Source: Bacteroidales bacterium
GTDB taxonomy: Bacteria > Bacteroidota > Bacteroidia > Bacteroidales > FEN-979
Reading direction: 5' to 3'
Length of the DNA stretch: 64,000 nucleotides
Assembly: GCA_023229525.1 (NCBI GenBank)
Contig: JALNZC010000003.1
Span: 1-64,000 of the forward strand
Shown: positions 1 through 7,235 of the stretch, piece by piece
Layout: each line of letters opens with the position of its first letter
How positions within the stretch are numbered: position 1 is the stretch's first letter
Position numbers and translations under genes: made by a program
Notes under the pieces: model-generated
What the model saw: only the letters and a program-made list of their open reading frames with translations
Told to the model about the DNA's origin: nothing
The model's database searches: none

Positions 1-2
1 GG

Positions 3-737
3 CTTGAGAAAAAAAAATTAACCTTTGAAGGTGCAACGTATTCCTAAAATACGGGTAGTTTTATACCGTGAAATCCCATGATTAAGATTGATGTAATCTG
101 TCAATTGAAAAATATGCCCAAAGCCAATAGTTACATGTACAAAGGGAATAAATATTCTTTAAATGGATTGTATGCCCTGGTAAAAAACAAAATGCGTACA
201 GTGAAAAAATACGGATATAAACAAACCTCAATTTGTGTTGGGGTTCCCAAGACCGAATTGCAAATGAAAATTGTTTTTATTCATAATGACGGGGAATTAG
301 GTTGGCATGCTTTTGCTTCAACTGATATTAGTTTTTCAGCAAAAAAAACATTAGACTATTATTCAAAAAGATGGAGTATTGAAGTATTTTATAAAAACTG
401 TAAACAATACCTGAATTTTGGTAAAGAACAAATGAGTAACCTTGATTCAATTATAGCTTCAGACGCATTAGTGTTCATGCGCTATTTGGTTTTGACATAC
501 CTTTCCGCGCTCAATAATACCGGCTTTTCTGAAACACTTGAAAAAAAACGGCTGGACATAAAAATCCTGACGTACGGAGCAAGATTGTTAAATTTCATTC
601 TGAACCAACTGAAGTATTATGTGGACTGTATTTACGAAATGATCGCGCAAAATAAAAATAATGAAGCCATCGAATTGCTGAGGAATATTTTTAATCCAAC
701 TCAAATTCCTCAGCTGGAATTTGTCAATTTGAAGTGA
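3..737 (+). pseudogene. IS4-family transposase relic, C-terminal half
   Basis: The longest open stretch (78-737, 219 codons) is the C-terminal half of an IS4-type DDE transposase. The segment YSKRWSIEVFYKNCK fits the family YREK signature (Y-x2-R-x3-E-x6-K) that carries the last catalytic Glu. The same frame continues upstream as transposase-like sequence but is broken by stops at 45-47 and 69-71. Intact relatives are about 400 residues or more, and the N-terminal half with the first catalytic Asp residues lies beyond the window edge or is lost. I see no terminal inverted repeat in view. A defective IS copy is the simplest reading. Confidence 0.75.
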
Positions 738-740
738 GAA

Positions 741-956
741 ATGTTAGTTTATTACAAACAGCTCTTTCAGATGGAGTTTTTGTTTCGCGATGCGAAGAAC
801 TATACCGGTCTGGAAAACTGCCAGGCAAGAAGCGTAATCAAGATAAACTTCCATGTGAATGCATCGCTTACTACTGTTTCTTTAGCAAAAGCAATCCATT
901 ATTTTCCTATTCCGAAGGACCAAGGGGAAAACTTTTCTATGCTTGATGTTCAGAAA
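741..956 (+). pseudogene. Second IS4-type transposase relic
   Basis: A short frame encodes a transposase C-terminal segment of a different IS4 subgroup (MEFLFRDAKNYTGLENCQAR, then an alanine/serine-rich helix). In the YREK motif the Arg is replaced by Leu (YKQLFQMEF; CTC instead of a CGN codon), so the fragment is catalytically dead as well as truncated. No N-terminal half precedes it; the first IS4 relic ends three bases upstream. The homologous part stops near 956, where an IS5-type end begins on the other strand. Codons after that point are antisense reading of the IS5 relic. Confidence 0.65.
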
Positions 957-967
957 CTGTTTAAAAT

Positions 968-1267
968 TCATTTGGAAATTCGATTAACTATCAACCGAAT
1001 CATGGATAATTGGATAAATGCGATACCGGATTCGGGTTATCTTTCATAATCTTTGGACATTCTTCGATGAAAAGAAAGCCAGGCAAATGTTCGATCAACA
1101 ATCCAACGTTTGGGCAAGACTTTGAAAGTTTTTAGTTCATTTCTATTAACGACTTCCAATATCCATCCAAATTGAATTCTCGCCCACTCAATCAATTTAC
1201 CCAAGTAACCTCCATCAGCAAATATTTTCAGAATACTCGTAAGCCACTCCCTGGTGATCTTTTTCAT
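968..1267 (-). pseudogene. IS5-family transposase relic, C-terminal end
   Basis: Minus-strand codons give the C-terminal part of an IS5-type DDE transposase: ADGGYLGKLIEWARIQFGW, then the conserved RWIVDRTFAWLSFHRRMSKDY region with the terminal catalytic Glu position changed to Asp (VDRTFAW; VERTFAW is usual). A premature TAA at 1037-1039 interrupts it, and the frame then continues as PESGIAFIQLSMIRLIVNR to a natural stop at 968-970. An AT-rich end resembling CTGTTTAAAATT follows at 957-972. The N-terminal two thirds are absent because the fragment abuts a broken nucleotidyltransferase gene. Related tails recur at 17778 and 33780. Confidence 0.75.
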
Positions 1268-1591
1268 ATAGGAAAATTCCTGTTGAATTTATCTCTCTTT
1301 GAAAACTGCTGTTCAGTTGCACAAATTTATTATAAATTGGTTGGGTAAGTACGATAAGATCAAGTGAATATATTTCTCGTATAAAGGAAATCACATTGGC
1401 AATTTTCAATTTTACTTTCATTTTTTCTTTGAATGAAGAGTGGTTATATATATTCTTGGTACTACAAGCAGATCAATATCACTATCGGTATGCTCTGCCC
1501 CTCTGGAATATGACCCGAATAGTATTACCTTTTCCACCTAAAGAGGCAGCAATGATTCGACAATCTTATAATGAAATGAAATTTCGTTCAT
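1262..1591 (-). pseudogene. Broken MNT-type nucleotidyltransferase
   Basis: Reading from ATG at 1591, the protein begins MNEISFHYKIVESLLPL, meets an in-frame TAG, then continues as VEKVILFGSYSRG...HTDSDIDLLVV, the GS-x10-D-x-D active site of minimal nucleotidyltransferases (MntA/antitoxin type). A second lesion, a frameshift in an ATATAT run near 1450, is needed to reach the C-terminal part (ANVISFIREIYSLDLIVLT). The gene ends where the IS5 relic begins. It was probably the nucleotidyltransferase half of a HEPN/MNT pair. No HEPN partner is left beside it. Confidence 0.75.
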
Positions 1592-1676
1592 TTTTATTCA
1601 AGGTTGATGGTTCAAAGTTCCAGGTCCAAAGTAAATCTAAAATTGTAAATTATCAAGGGTTCCAGGCTCAAGGCAA

Positions 1677-2400
1677 TTATTCCCCAGATTTCTTTTCGTC
1701 ATTTTTCAATATGTTTTTTCTGATCCAGTACCTTAGCAAGGGATCGATTAGACGGGGCTGGGATGCATTCATTGTGTTATGTCCCGCATCGGATAAATAT
1801 TTCAGTGTTCTGGAAATGTTTATTTTGTTGTTGTCAAGCGTAGTATACAGGGTTCCTTTCTCTTCAGCCAGCGCCAGCATGACTACTTTTTGCTGCCGGT
1901 TTCCAGAAATATTCTCCCAAAGTCTTTCCAGATAATCCTTTTCTACATAAAGGGTTTCTTCCAGTAGATGGGAGATCCGTTGGTTATCTGGCTTTAGTTT
2001 CCCGTGATGTATAACAGTCTGTTGTGCAAGAAGTTGTGTGTAATATGGATGCCCGTTTGTAAAATTAAAGATTTCGCGGGCCAATTTATCGAGTTCAGCA
2101 ATGTTTGCTTCATTCAGACTCGATTCAAGATAGGGAATAAAGTATTCATCTGCAATATTTCCCAGTTTTATGATTCTGGCAAAACGCAGGAACGGAGAAG
2201 AAATCGACGAATAAGGTAAAATTGGTCTCTGCTTTTTTCCTGTTAAGCATCTCCAACAGAAAAGAGGTATTCCCAAACCGACGAGGTACGATCACAACAA
2301 CACTTTACCCCATGTTGATGTATTCGCCTATCAATCTGACCTCATTTTTACGACCAATTAATTGATCGCCGATAACCGGCTTTCCAGCAGTGAAAATCAT
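1677..2400 (-). pseudogene. Broken P-loop ATPase (archaeal-ATPase-like)
   Basis: An ATG at 2400 opens a frame beginning MIFTAGKPVIGDQLIGRKNE, typical of single-gene P-loop ATPases whose N-terminus ends in RRFGKTS. Here the same region has an in-frame stop after YINMG, and the Walker A Lys is changed (RRFGNTS), so nucleotide binding would be lost. A frameshift near 2270 and an apparent internal deletion lead to the intact 199-codon C-terminal part (1677-2276), including the FTNGHPYYTQLLAQQ segment and a winged-helix-like end (LIDPLLRYWI). The gene is clearly decayed; its original role is unknown. Confidence 0.7.
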
Positions 2401-2436
2401 TTTATAATAGGACAGTTAGTGTATCGGACAGGGGGT

Positions 2437-2516
2437 GTATTGTTCAAAGTTCCACGTTCCAAGTTCAAGGTTCATGGGTACTTGTTTGAATCTCATTTAA
2501 TTTTTTGAACTTTGAA
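2437..2516. repeat. Short 7-8 bp low-complexity array (GTTCAAA/GTTCCAA type)
   Basis: Degenerate units such as GTTCAAA, GTTCCAC, GTTCCAA and GTTCAAG follow one another. Similar strings lie at 1610-1632, 3234-3263 and 4260-4290. They fill the short gaps between the small defence-type genes and have no coding content. Confidence 0.5.
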
Positions 2517-2517
2517 C

Positions 2518-2913
2518 TCAATGTTTTACGTTGGATAATTTACTTAAAACAAAATCTTTGATCTTAGAAGCATCGTTTATGGCATTTTGCATGTGGTAAT
2601 GTTCGATTTCAAGTATGTTTGGGTATCTGACTTCGGAAGTATAAATTGTAAGATCGCTACAATGCCCTATAATTTCTTCAAAATCAGAATCATAATTGGT
2701 ACATGTTTCACAAAGAACAACCAAGTCATGCGTTTTTTGTAATCTTCCATTATTCGATGCAATATAACCTTTCAGCATTTTTTCGGCACATTGATGGCAA
2801 TGATAACAGATAATTTCATACTTTGGCTTCGCCTGGAGCGATAAGATTGTAGCCGCTTCAAAATCATTTTCAGCATATTCAAGCCATAAGAGCCAGTCTT
2901 TATTATTATCCAT
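2518..2913 (-). CDS. HEPN-domain protein (partner of an MNT nucleotidyltransferase)
   Basis: About 131 residues from ATG at 2913 (a TTG eight codons earlier is less likely). It is all-helical with HEPN landmarks: a WLEYAENDFEAA start, HCHQCAEKMLKGYI, and KTHDLVVL. HEPN proteins paired with MNT nucleotidyltransferases are often RNases whose catalytic motif is R-x4-6-H. I do not see that exact spacing here; RYPNILEIEH is R-x8-H. It may therefore be a non-canonical or inactive member. Its start overlaps the stop of the upstream nucleotidyltransferase by 8 bases, which indicates translational coupling. A toxin/antitoxin or substrate-binding pair is inferred from context. Confidence 0.75.
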   Translation of the reverse strand: MDNNKDWLLWLEYAENDFEAATILSLQAKPKYEIICYHCHQCAEKMLKGYIASNNGRLQKTHDLVVLCETCTNYDSDFEEIIGHCSDLTIYTSEVRYPNILEIEHYHMQNAINDASKIKDFVLSKLSNVKH

Positions 2914-3229
2914 ATATTTTTTGTCCTTCTGTTGCAATTAAATATTCGAATGTGGATAAATTGTCCTTTCTTTTGTTAAAATCGTTGATGTCGCACACCA
3001 AAATATCTACTGGCATAAATACCTTTTTCAATAGCAATCGCCTGGCCCTTTGGGTAATTTCAATTTTCTTTTTCCCGTTGAGGTCAGCTACAACAAATAT
3101 ATCAATGTCGCTATCGCTGGTTGCTTTATTTTGAGCATACGAGCCAAAAAGATACACTTGCCTGGCATCGATACCAGAAACCAGTATCGTTGAAATCTGG
3201 TTCACTATTTTTTTGATTTCTTCGTTCAT
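2906..3229 (-). CDS. MNT-type minimal nucleotidyltransferase (antitoxin-like)
   Basis: 107 residues. The core VYLFGSYAQNKATSDSDID is the GS-x10-D-x-D nucleotidyltransferase motif near residues 25-43. In HEPN/MNT pairs the small nucleotidyltransferase neutralises the HEPN partner, in studied cases by adding AMP to a tyrosine; that chemistry is family knowledge and not visible here. It is first in a two-gene unit with the HEPN gene, overlapping it by 8 bases. It appears complete, unlike the broken copy at 1262-1591. Confidence 0.8.
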   Translation of the reverse strand: MNEEIKKIVNQISTILVSGIDARQVYLFGSYAQNKATSDSDIDIFVVADLNGKKKIEITQRARRLLLKKVFMPVDILVCDINDFNKRKDNLSTFEYLIATEGQKIYG

Positions 3230-3275
3230 TTTAAGGTTCGAAGTTCCAGGTTCAAAAATTTACTGATTGTTACGC

Positions 3276-3989
3276 TTACGCTGTTGGTTTTGCATTTTCT
3301 ATCGGGGTTTTACCGGCGCCGAGGGAGTTGTCTTTAGCCAGAAGAAAATCATCGGCAATGCGATCGAGTTTTTCTTTGAATGTCACAAGATTTACCGGGT
3401 TTTTCAACCAACCTTGTCCTGGAAGCCATTCAACTGGGAAAGTGGTCAAACGCATCAGGACATCTGCTTCTGCTATAATCGCTTTCCGTAAAGCGTAAAC
3501 AAATACATCTCCCCAATTGAAACTAAAAGCAGATGCAATAGTTACAATGTCAAATATATCTTTTGGCTCATCACGGCTTAATAACGCGGTAAGTTTGTTA
3601 GCTAAAATATTTCCAATCGTGTCGACTGGGGTTGTTCCGGCTAAAATCGGCGATCCCCAACGCTCAGAAACATCATTAACCATTTCTATTTTCAGATCCT
3701 CTTTACCTGGCACCCAGATACGGATATAATCCGGGTAAAGGACTATTTTGTCATCTGAGGTGTTGAATTGTGTTTTCAATATACTGCGTAAATGAACTGC
3801 TGACTGAATAAAAGCGGGATCCTGATTGGCAAAAAAATCAAGGTCTTCACTGTAGCGGTGATCAAGGTAAAACCTCCCCAGGGCTGTCCCTCCGGTAAGA
3901 TGAAATACACCAAAATGACCGGATAAGGCCGCTAAAACTTTATCCTGAAGTTTGTAAAGTTCGGTATAATTCTTTGCGGATGAAGGCAT
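3276..3989 (-). CDS. AbiEii-like nucleotidyltransferase
   Basis: From the ATG at 3989 (MPSSAKNYTELYKLQ) the protein has about 237 residues. A start at 4031 is open but lies deep inside the upstream gene. The motif FHLTGGTALGRFYLDHRYSE followed by DLDFF is the GG-T and D-x-D signature of the AbiEii/AbiGii nucleotidyltransferase family. Family members act as abortive-infection or toxin components that modify RNA. A central LANKLTALLSRDEPKDIFD segment is also typical. The gene overlaps its upstream partner by about 50 bases. The partner is not a recognisable AbiEi antitoxin, so toxin action is an inference. Confidence 0.8.
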   Translation of the reverse strand: MPSSAKNYTELYKLQDKVLAALSGHFGVFHLTGGTALGRFYLDHRYSEDLDFFANQDPAFIQSAVHLRSILKTQFNTSDDKIVLYPDYIRIWVPGKEDLKIEMVNDVSERWGSPILAGTTPVDTIGNILANKLTALLSRDEPKDIFDIVTIASAFSFNWGDVFVYALRKAIIAEADVLMRLTTFPVEWLPGQGWLKNPVNLVTFKEKLDRIADDFLLAKDNSLGAGKTPIENAKPTA

Positions 3990-4266
3990 ATCTTTCGGAT
4001 AACGATTTAAAACGCAGGGAACGGATGACATTATCAGTTAAAAGATCAAGGATTCTCTCGGGAGGGATAATTTTAAGTATGGTAAACCAGCGGTAAGATT
4101 CCAGCAACTTACGGAATAAAGTAGTTTCCGTATAATGCCCTGCCTTTTCGCGTTTACCTTCAAGCACTTCAAGGCAATGTTCCGGCGCGATGTTGTAATC
4201 CCACATAAGGGAACGCATTAGGTTAAGTCGTTCTTCGAGGGGGGCGGGCATGGGAAAAAAATTCAA
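3940..4266 (-). CDS. Small conserved partner of the AbiEii-like gene
   Basis: 108 residues with no membrane segment. The C-terminal half (IIPPERILDLLTDNVIRSLR, then a charged helix) resembles small proteins I have seen encoded ahead of AbiEii-like genes in Bacteroidota, but I cannot name a function. It lacks the winged-helix look of classical AbiEi. Its 3' end overlaps the nucleotidyltransferase gene, so the two are probably co-translated. A regulatory or antitoxin role is an inference from position only. The small gene at 6887-7168 holds the same position before another AbiEii-like gene. Confidence 0.65.
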   Translation of the reverse strand: MNFFPMPAPLEERLNLMRSLMWDYNIAPEHCLEVLEGKREKAGHYTETTLFRKLLESYRWFTILKIIPPERILDLLTDNVIRSLRFKSLSERYAFIRKELYRTLQTSG

Positions 4267-4307
4267 AGCTCAAAGGTCAAAATTCAAAAAATAATAATCT
4301 CTGTGGA

Positions 4308-4378
4308 TAAATTCCGCGCCCCTTTGGGGCGGAATCCGGGTACAGGGCTTGCCTTGGGGTTCATACCATTTATTCACC
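4308..4378. repeat. Dispersed intergenic repeat (GGGGCGGAA type), copy 1
   Basis: About 65 bases starting with the hairpin CGCCCCTTTGGGGCG, then GGAATCCGGGTACAGGGC and a TGCCTTGGGGTTCATACCA tail. A second copy with about 85 percent identity by eye lies at 29905-29974. Neither copy is in a gene. It looks like a dispersed palindromic intergenic element. Confidence 0.75.
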
Positions 4379-4391
4379 TAATCCCCCTGGC

Positions 4392-5435
4392 TTATTCCTT
4401 GGCCTTTTTTCCTGCGGGGGTTTCGAACAGTTGCACTTTGGCTGAGCTTTCGATGGCCTTGATGGCGATATCTTTCACGCTCCTGTCGGCCAGATCAGTC
4501 TTCTGGGTGAGTTGCTTCACGTAGCTTTCCTGCTCTTTGATGCGGTTTTCGAGGGTTTGAATGGTTTGGTCCTTTAGTTTCAGGAGTCCTTCATGTTCTT
4601 TCAGCAACAACTCTTTTTCAAACCCGAACCGGGTATTCAGTTTATCGGTGGCGCTTTTTTCGGCTTCTTTAACGGCTTTTGCCAGGTCGTCCTCAAACTT
4701 TGCAACTCTTGTATGAAGCAGGTTGAATTCCTGTTCCCTGAGTACGATAGCCTCTTCACGCTCCTGCAATGCTTTTCCCGTTTCGGAGGTTTTCGCAGCA
4801 AATTCCAGTTCCGCTTTCCTATGTTTTTCGGTATACTCATCCTGTTCTTTACGCCGTTTAAGCTGCAGGTTATAGTTGTATTCCTCTTCTTCGCGCTGGT
4901 GTTCTTTCCGGGCCCGCTCCTTATCCTCTTTCAATTCGGACTGGATACGGAGTTTTTCCTTATCCCAATCTGCCTTTTTCTGGGTCATCTCCCCATCGAA
5001 TTCTTCGCGTTTTTGATCCAACTCCATTTTCAATTCCTGTGATTCAGCCTCAAGCTGAAGTTTTTTCTCTTTGTGCGCAAGCAACATGGCTGCCAGGGAA
5101 TCGGCAGTGACCTTTACCTGGTACAATTCCGCGATCATGGTTTTCTGTACCTCCATTGCCTGTCGTATATCGGCAAGTTTCTTTTGTTCGGCCAGCAAGG
5201 AATCCTCAACCTGGTCGAACGATGCAGCCACTTTAAGTTTTAGATCGGCGATCGAACGAACAATGGTATCGGGTGTCATTTCCGATACTTTTTTAATGAG
5301 CACCTGCTTTTCCTCTTTTTCCCGGATCTCCTGGGGTTTCATATTTTCGAGGTCTGCTACTTTTTTCAGCATGGATTCATAGGCATCAAAAATCTCATTT
5401 TTGGTGCTGGACTTGGTGATGGTTTCTTTGGGCAT
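4392..5435 (-). CDS. Coiled-coil protein of unknown function
   Basis: 347 residues, almost entirely charged coiled coil from about residue 75 to 320, rich in Glu, Lys, Gln and Arg, with no signal peptide and no membrane segment. The N-terminus (KNEIFDAYESMLKKVADLE) and the C-terminus (KSVKDIAIKAIESS-like segment after residue 320) are the only less repetitive parts. I do not recognise a catalytic domain. It sits between two toxin/antitoxin-type modules, 13 bases downstream of the HepT gene, and could be a structural or passenger gene of the island. Proteins of this kind are often annotated only as cytoplasmic coiled coils. Confidence 0.7.
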   Translation of the reverse strand: MPKETITKSSTKNEIFDAYESMLKKVADLENMKPQEIREKEEKQVLIKKVSEMTPDTIVRSIADLKLKVAASFDQVEDSLLAEQKKLADIRQAMEVQKTMIAELYQVKVTADSLAAMLLAHKEKKLQLEAESQELKMELDQKREEFDGEMTQKKADWDKEKLRIQSELKEDKERARKEHQREEEEYNYNLQLKRRKEQDEYTEKHRKAELEFAAKTSETGKALQEREEAIVLREQEFNLLHTRVAKFEDDLAKAVKEAEKSATDKLNTRFGFEKELLLKEHEGLLKLKDQTIQTLENRIKEQESYVKQLTQKTDLADRSVKDIAIKAIESSAKVQLFETPAGKKAKE

Positions 5436-5448
5436 ATGGCTTTGGGTT

Positions 5449-5859
5449 TTAACTCTTTCTGATATCGTTTACGAACTCACTGAACAGGAAAAGCTTATTT
5501 TTCAGTATCCCATATATAATTTCAAGGTCGATTTTTTCGTATCGGTGAACAATAAAATTCCTGAATTTCACCATATCATTATACTCAGGTTTGGCAGAAA
5601 TAATTCCCAATTCTTGCAACCTGATGATATTTTCATTGGACGTCGGGAGCGGCCGCTCCTTGTTTAAAGCCAGGATACGCTCACTGATGTCGATCATGAC
5701 CTCTATGCAGATTTGAAGCGCCCGCTCCACAGCGTTTTGCAATAATGAACTCTCAGCCAGTTGGTTAAAAGAGAGAATATTCCAGCTTTCTATCTCTGCT
5801 AGCTTTTGCTCTATGATCCTGAGTTTCGATTCAATGATCCCATTGTACTTCATATCCAC
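5449..5859 (-). CDS. hepT: HepT-like RNase toxin (DUF86)
   Basis: 136 residues, helical, with the HEPN catalytic motif R-x4-H-x-Y visible as KFRNFIVHRYEKID near residues 99-112. This motif defines HepT-type ribonucleases, which cleave RNA unless silenced by the cognate MntA. The segment RALQICIEVMIDISERIL is the other typical DUF86 helix. It overlaps the upstream mntA gene by 29 bases on the same strand, the usual order and coupling for mntA-hepT. It is intact in length (family about 130-145). Confidence 0.85.
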   Translation of the reverse strand: MDMKYNGIIESKLRIIEQKLAEIESWNILSFNQLAESSLLQNAVERALQICIEVMIDISERILALNKERPLPTSNENIIRLQELGIISAKPEYNDMVKFRNFIVHRYEKIDLEIIYGILKNKLFLFSEFVNDIRKS

Positions 5860-6268
5860 GATATTGAAGTTGTTTTTTCATCCAGGCTATGGTATCCTCA
5901 TATTCCCTGCAGGTCAGGGAATAAAACCCCGAATAAATGTCCATCGCTTCCTCTCTGACGAAAAGAAGCCGGCCCTGAAGCGCTTCGAAAGCCAATTGGC
6001 TGCCGGCTTCATTAAACAGAATCAGATCGCAGGATACGCCCTGTGTTATCGATTCCACGATACCGGTCAAACGGGGAATCAAATCCATTTTGTTCACGGG
6101 GTTCTTGACCCATACGGCTATATCCACATCCCCCCCGGCCCTGACCGATCCCTCTTTTGCCGATCCAAAAATATATGCGAATAAAACTTCCGGAAACTGT
6201 TGTTCCAGGATTAAAGCCAGATTGTAAATGTCGAAGTTTTGAACGGGCAAGGGGAAAATAATTAACAA
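5831..6268 (-). CDS. mntA: MntA-like antitoxin nucleotidyltransferase
   Basis: About 145 residues. VLFAYIFGSAKEGSVRAGGD followed by VDIAVWV is the GS-x10-D-x-D site of the MntA family, the AMP-adding antidotes of HepT. The C-terminal EDTIAWMKKQLQYRG segment also fits. No ATG is available near the start; TTG at 6268 or TTG at 6250 are the candidates, the second being closer to the usual N-terminus. The gene overlaps hepT by 29 bases. A low-complexity AATTGTTAATT string precedes it. Confidence 0.8.
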   Translation of the reverse strand: MLIIFPLPVQNFDIYNLALILEQQFPEVLFAYIFGSAKEGSVRAGGDVDIAVWVKNPVNKMDLIPRLTGIVESITQGVSCDLILFNEAGSQLAFEALQGRLLFVREEAMDIYSGFYSLTCREYEDTIAWMKKQLQYRGYEVQWDH

Positions 6269-6279
6269 TTAAGAATCAA

Positions 6280-6897
6280 TCAGTGATCAAGATCGATTGC
6301 CTTTTCAATTAAAAAACCACGGATTTCCTCCTCCGAAGCAGAGGTGACAAGGAATTCCACCGGTTCGGAGTAATCGATATCTTTGTGGAATGCAAGTTGT
6401 TCCCTGAACAATTTTTCTGAAAACTGATCCCTGAAATTCTTTTCACACTCCATGCAGATTTCAGAAATTGAATAGTGATCCTTCAGAATAAAATAGAGAT
6501 CGACATAATCTTTCCATTTGGCTCTTCGACCCAGCGCAAATGCTTTCATTGACGCGAGTGTGATTAATGATGGTATTGAAAAAAAAGTCTCAACCTTGAC
6601 CGGATGTTCTATAACGTAAGGAAAATAGAAAAAAGTAGTTTTCACTCCATTGATAAGCAGGTGAAGTTGATCAATATCTTCGAGTAAAGGAACCTGTTTA
6701 AAAGGAATAAGTTGTAATTTGCGTTTAATCCGATGTTTAACAAGAGGAGATGGTCGAAACAGGTCGAAATCGATCGAACGGCGATGTCCCAAGTGTAAAG
6801 CAATGGAGGTTCCTCCTACCAGATAAAATGATTTGCCAAAACCTTTGAGCCAAGGCAATAATTCAACCTGCCTTGCGTCAAATATTTCAAGGTGCAT
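6280..6897 (-). CDS. Second AbiEii-like nucleotidyltransferase
   Basis: 205 residues. FYLVGGTSIALHLGHRRSID and DFDLF give the GGTS plus D-x-D core of AbiEii/AbiGii nucleotidyltransferases. ITLASMKAFALGRRAKWKD with YVDLYFIL is the usual second conserved block. It is shorter than the first copy (about 237) and of a different subgroup. The start overlaps the stop of the upstream small gene by 11 bases, indicating a two-gene module. Whether it is a toxin or a housekeeping nucleotidyltransferase cannot be told from sequence. Confidence 0.8.
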   Translation of the reverse strand: MHLEIFDARQVELLPWLKGFGKSFYLVGGTSIALHLGHRRSIDFDLFRPSPLVKHRIKRKLQLIPFKQVPLLEDIDQLHLLINGVKTTFFYFPYVIEHPVKVETFFSIPSLITLASMKAFALGRRAKWKDYVDLYFILKDHYSISEICMECEKNFRDQFSEKLFREQLAFHKDIDYSEPVEFLVTSASEEEIRGFLIEKAIDLDH

Positions 6898-7168
6898 ACC
6901 GATGAAAGAAAAGAGTGAAATAGTTTAGGGTTAAATCGTGGTAGTTGCCTTTTCTCCGGTCACTGAGATTGATCGAATAGAAGAAAATATCGGCAACTTT
7001 TTTCATCCCGAGTAAAGCTATGAGTTGTTTTACCCCCTGAATATCCCCATAATTCAAGATCGTTTCCACTAAAAATTCAGGACTGATCTCCTCCTTTTTA
7101 TTTTCGGGAGTATACCAGAACAACGCACTGTGATCACGGATAAATTGTTTTAGTTCAGGAGAATGCAC
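6887..7168 (-). CDS. Small conserved partner (DUF6922-like) of the AbiEii-like gene
   Basis: 93 residues. The start ELKQFIRDHSALFWYTPE, then a KKEEISPEFLVETILNYGD segment, resembles a small family commonly encoded just before AbiEii-like genes in Bacteroidota, which I recall as DUF6922; I could not check this. A GMKKVADIFFYSI helix and a C-terminal LTLNYFTLFFHR follow. It is probably the regulatory or antitoxin partner of the gene it overlaps. It has no signal peptide or membrane segment. Confidence 0.65.
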   Translation of the reverse strand: MHSPELKQFIRDHSALFWYTPENKKEEISPEFLVETILNYGDIQGVKQLIALLGMKKVADIFFYSINLSDRRKGNYHDLTLNYFTLFFHRYAP

Positions 7169-7235
7169 AAGGTTAAAATTACTAAAAAATTCTGCCTTTA
7201 ACTGTAATTTTGAATTTTGATTTTTGAACTATGAA

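Noticed and set aside
4637..5042. Open frames opposite the coiled-coil gene
   Set aside because: Phe/Leu-rich translations of the antisense of Glu/Lys codons; a composition shadow of the real gene.
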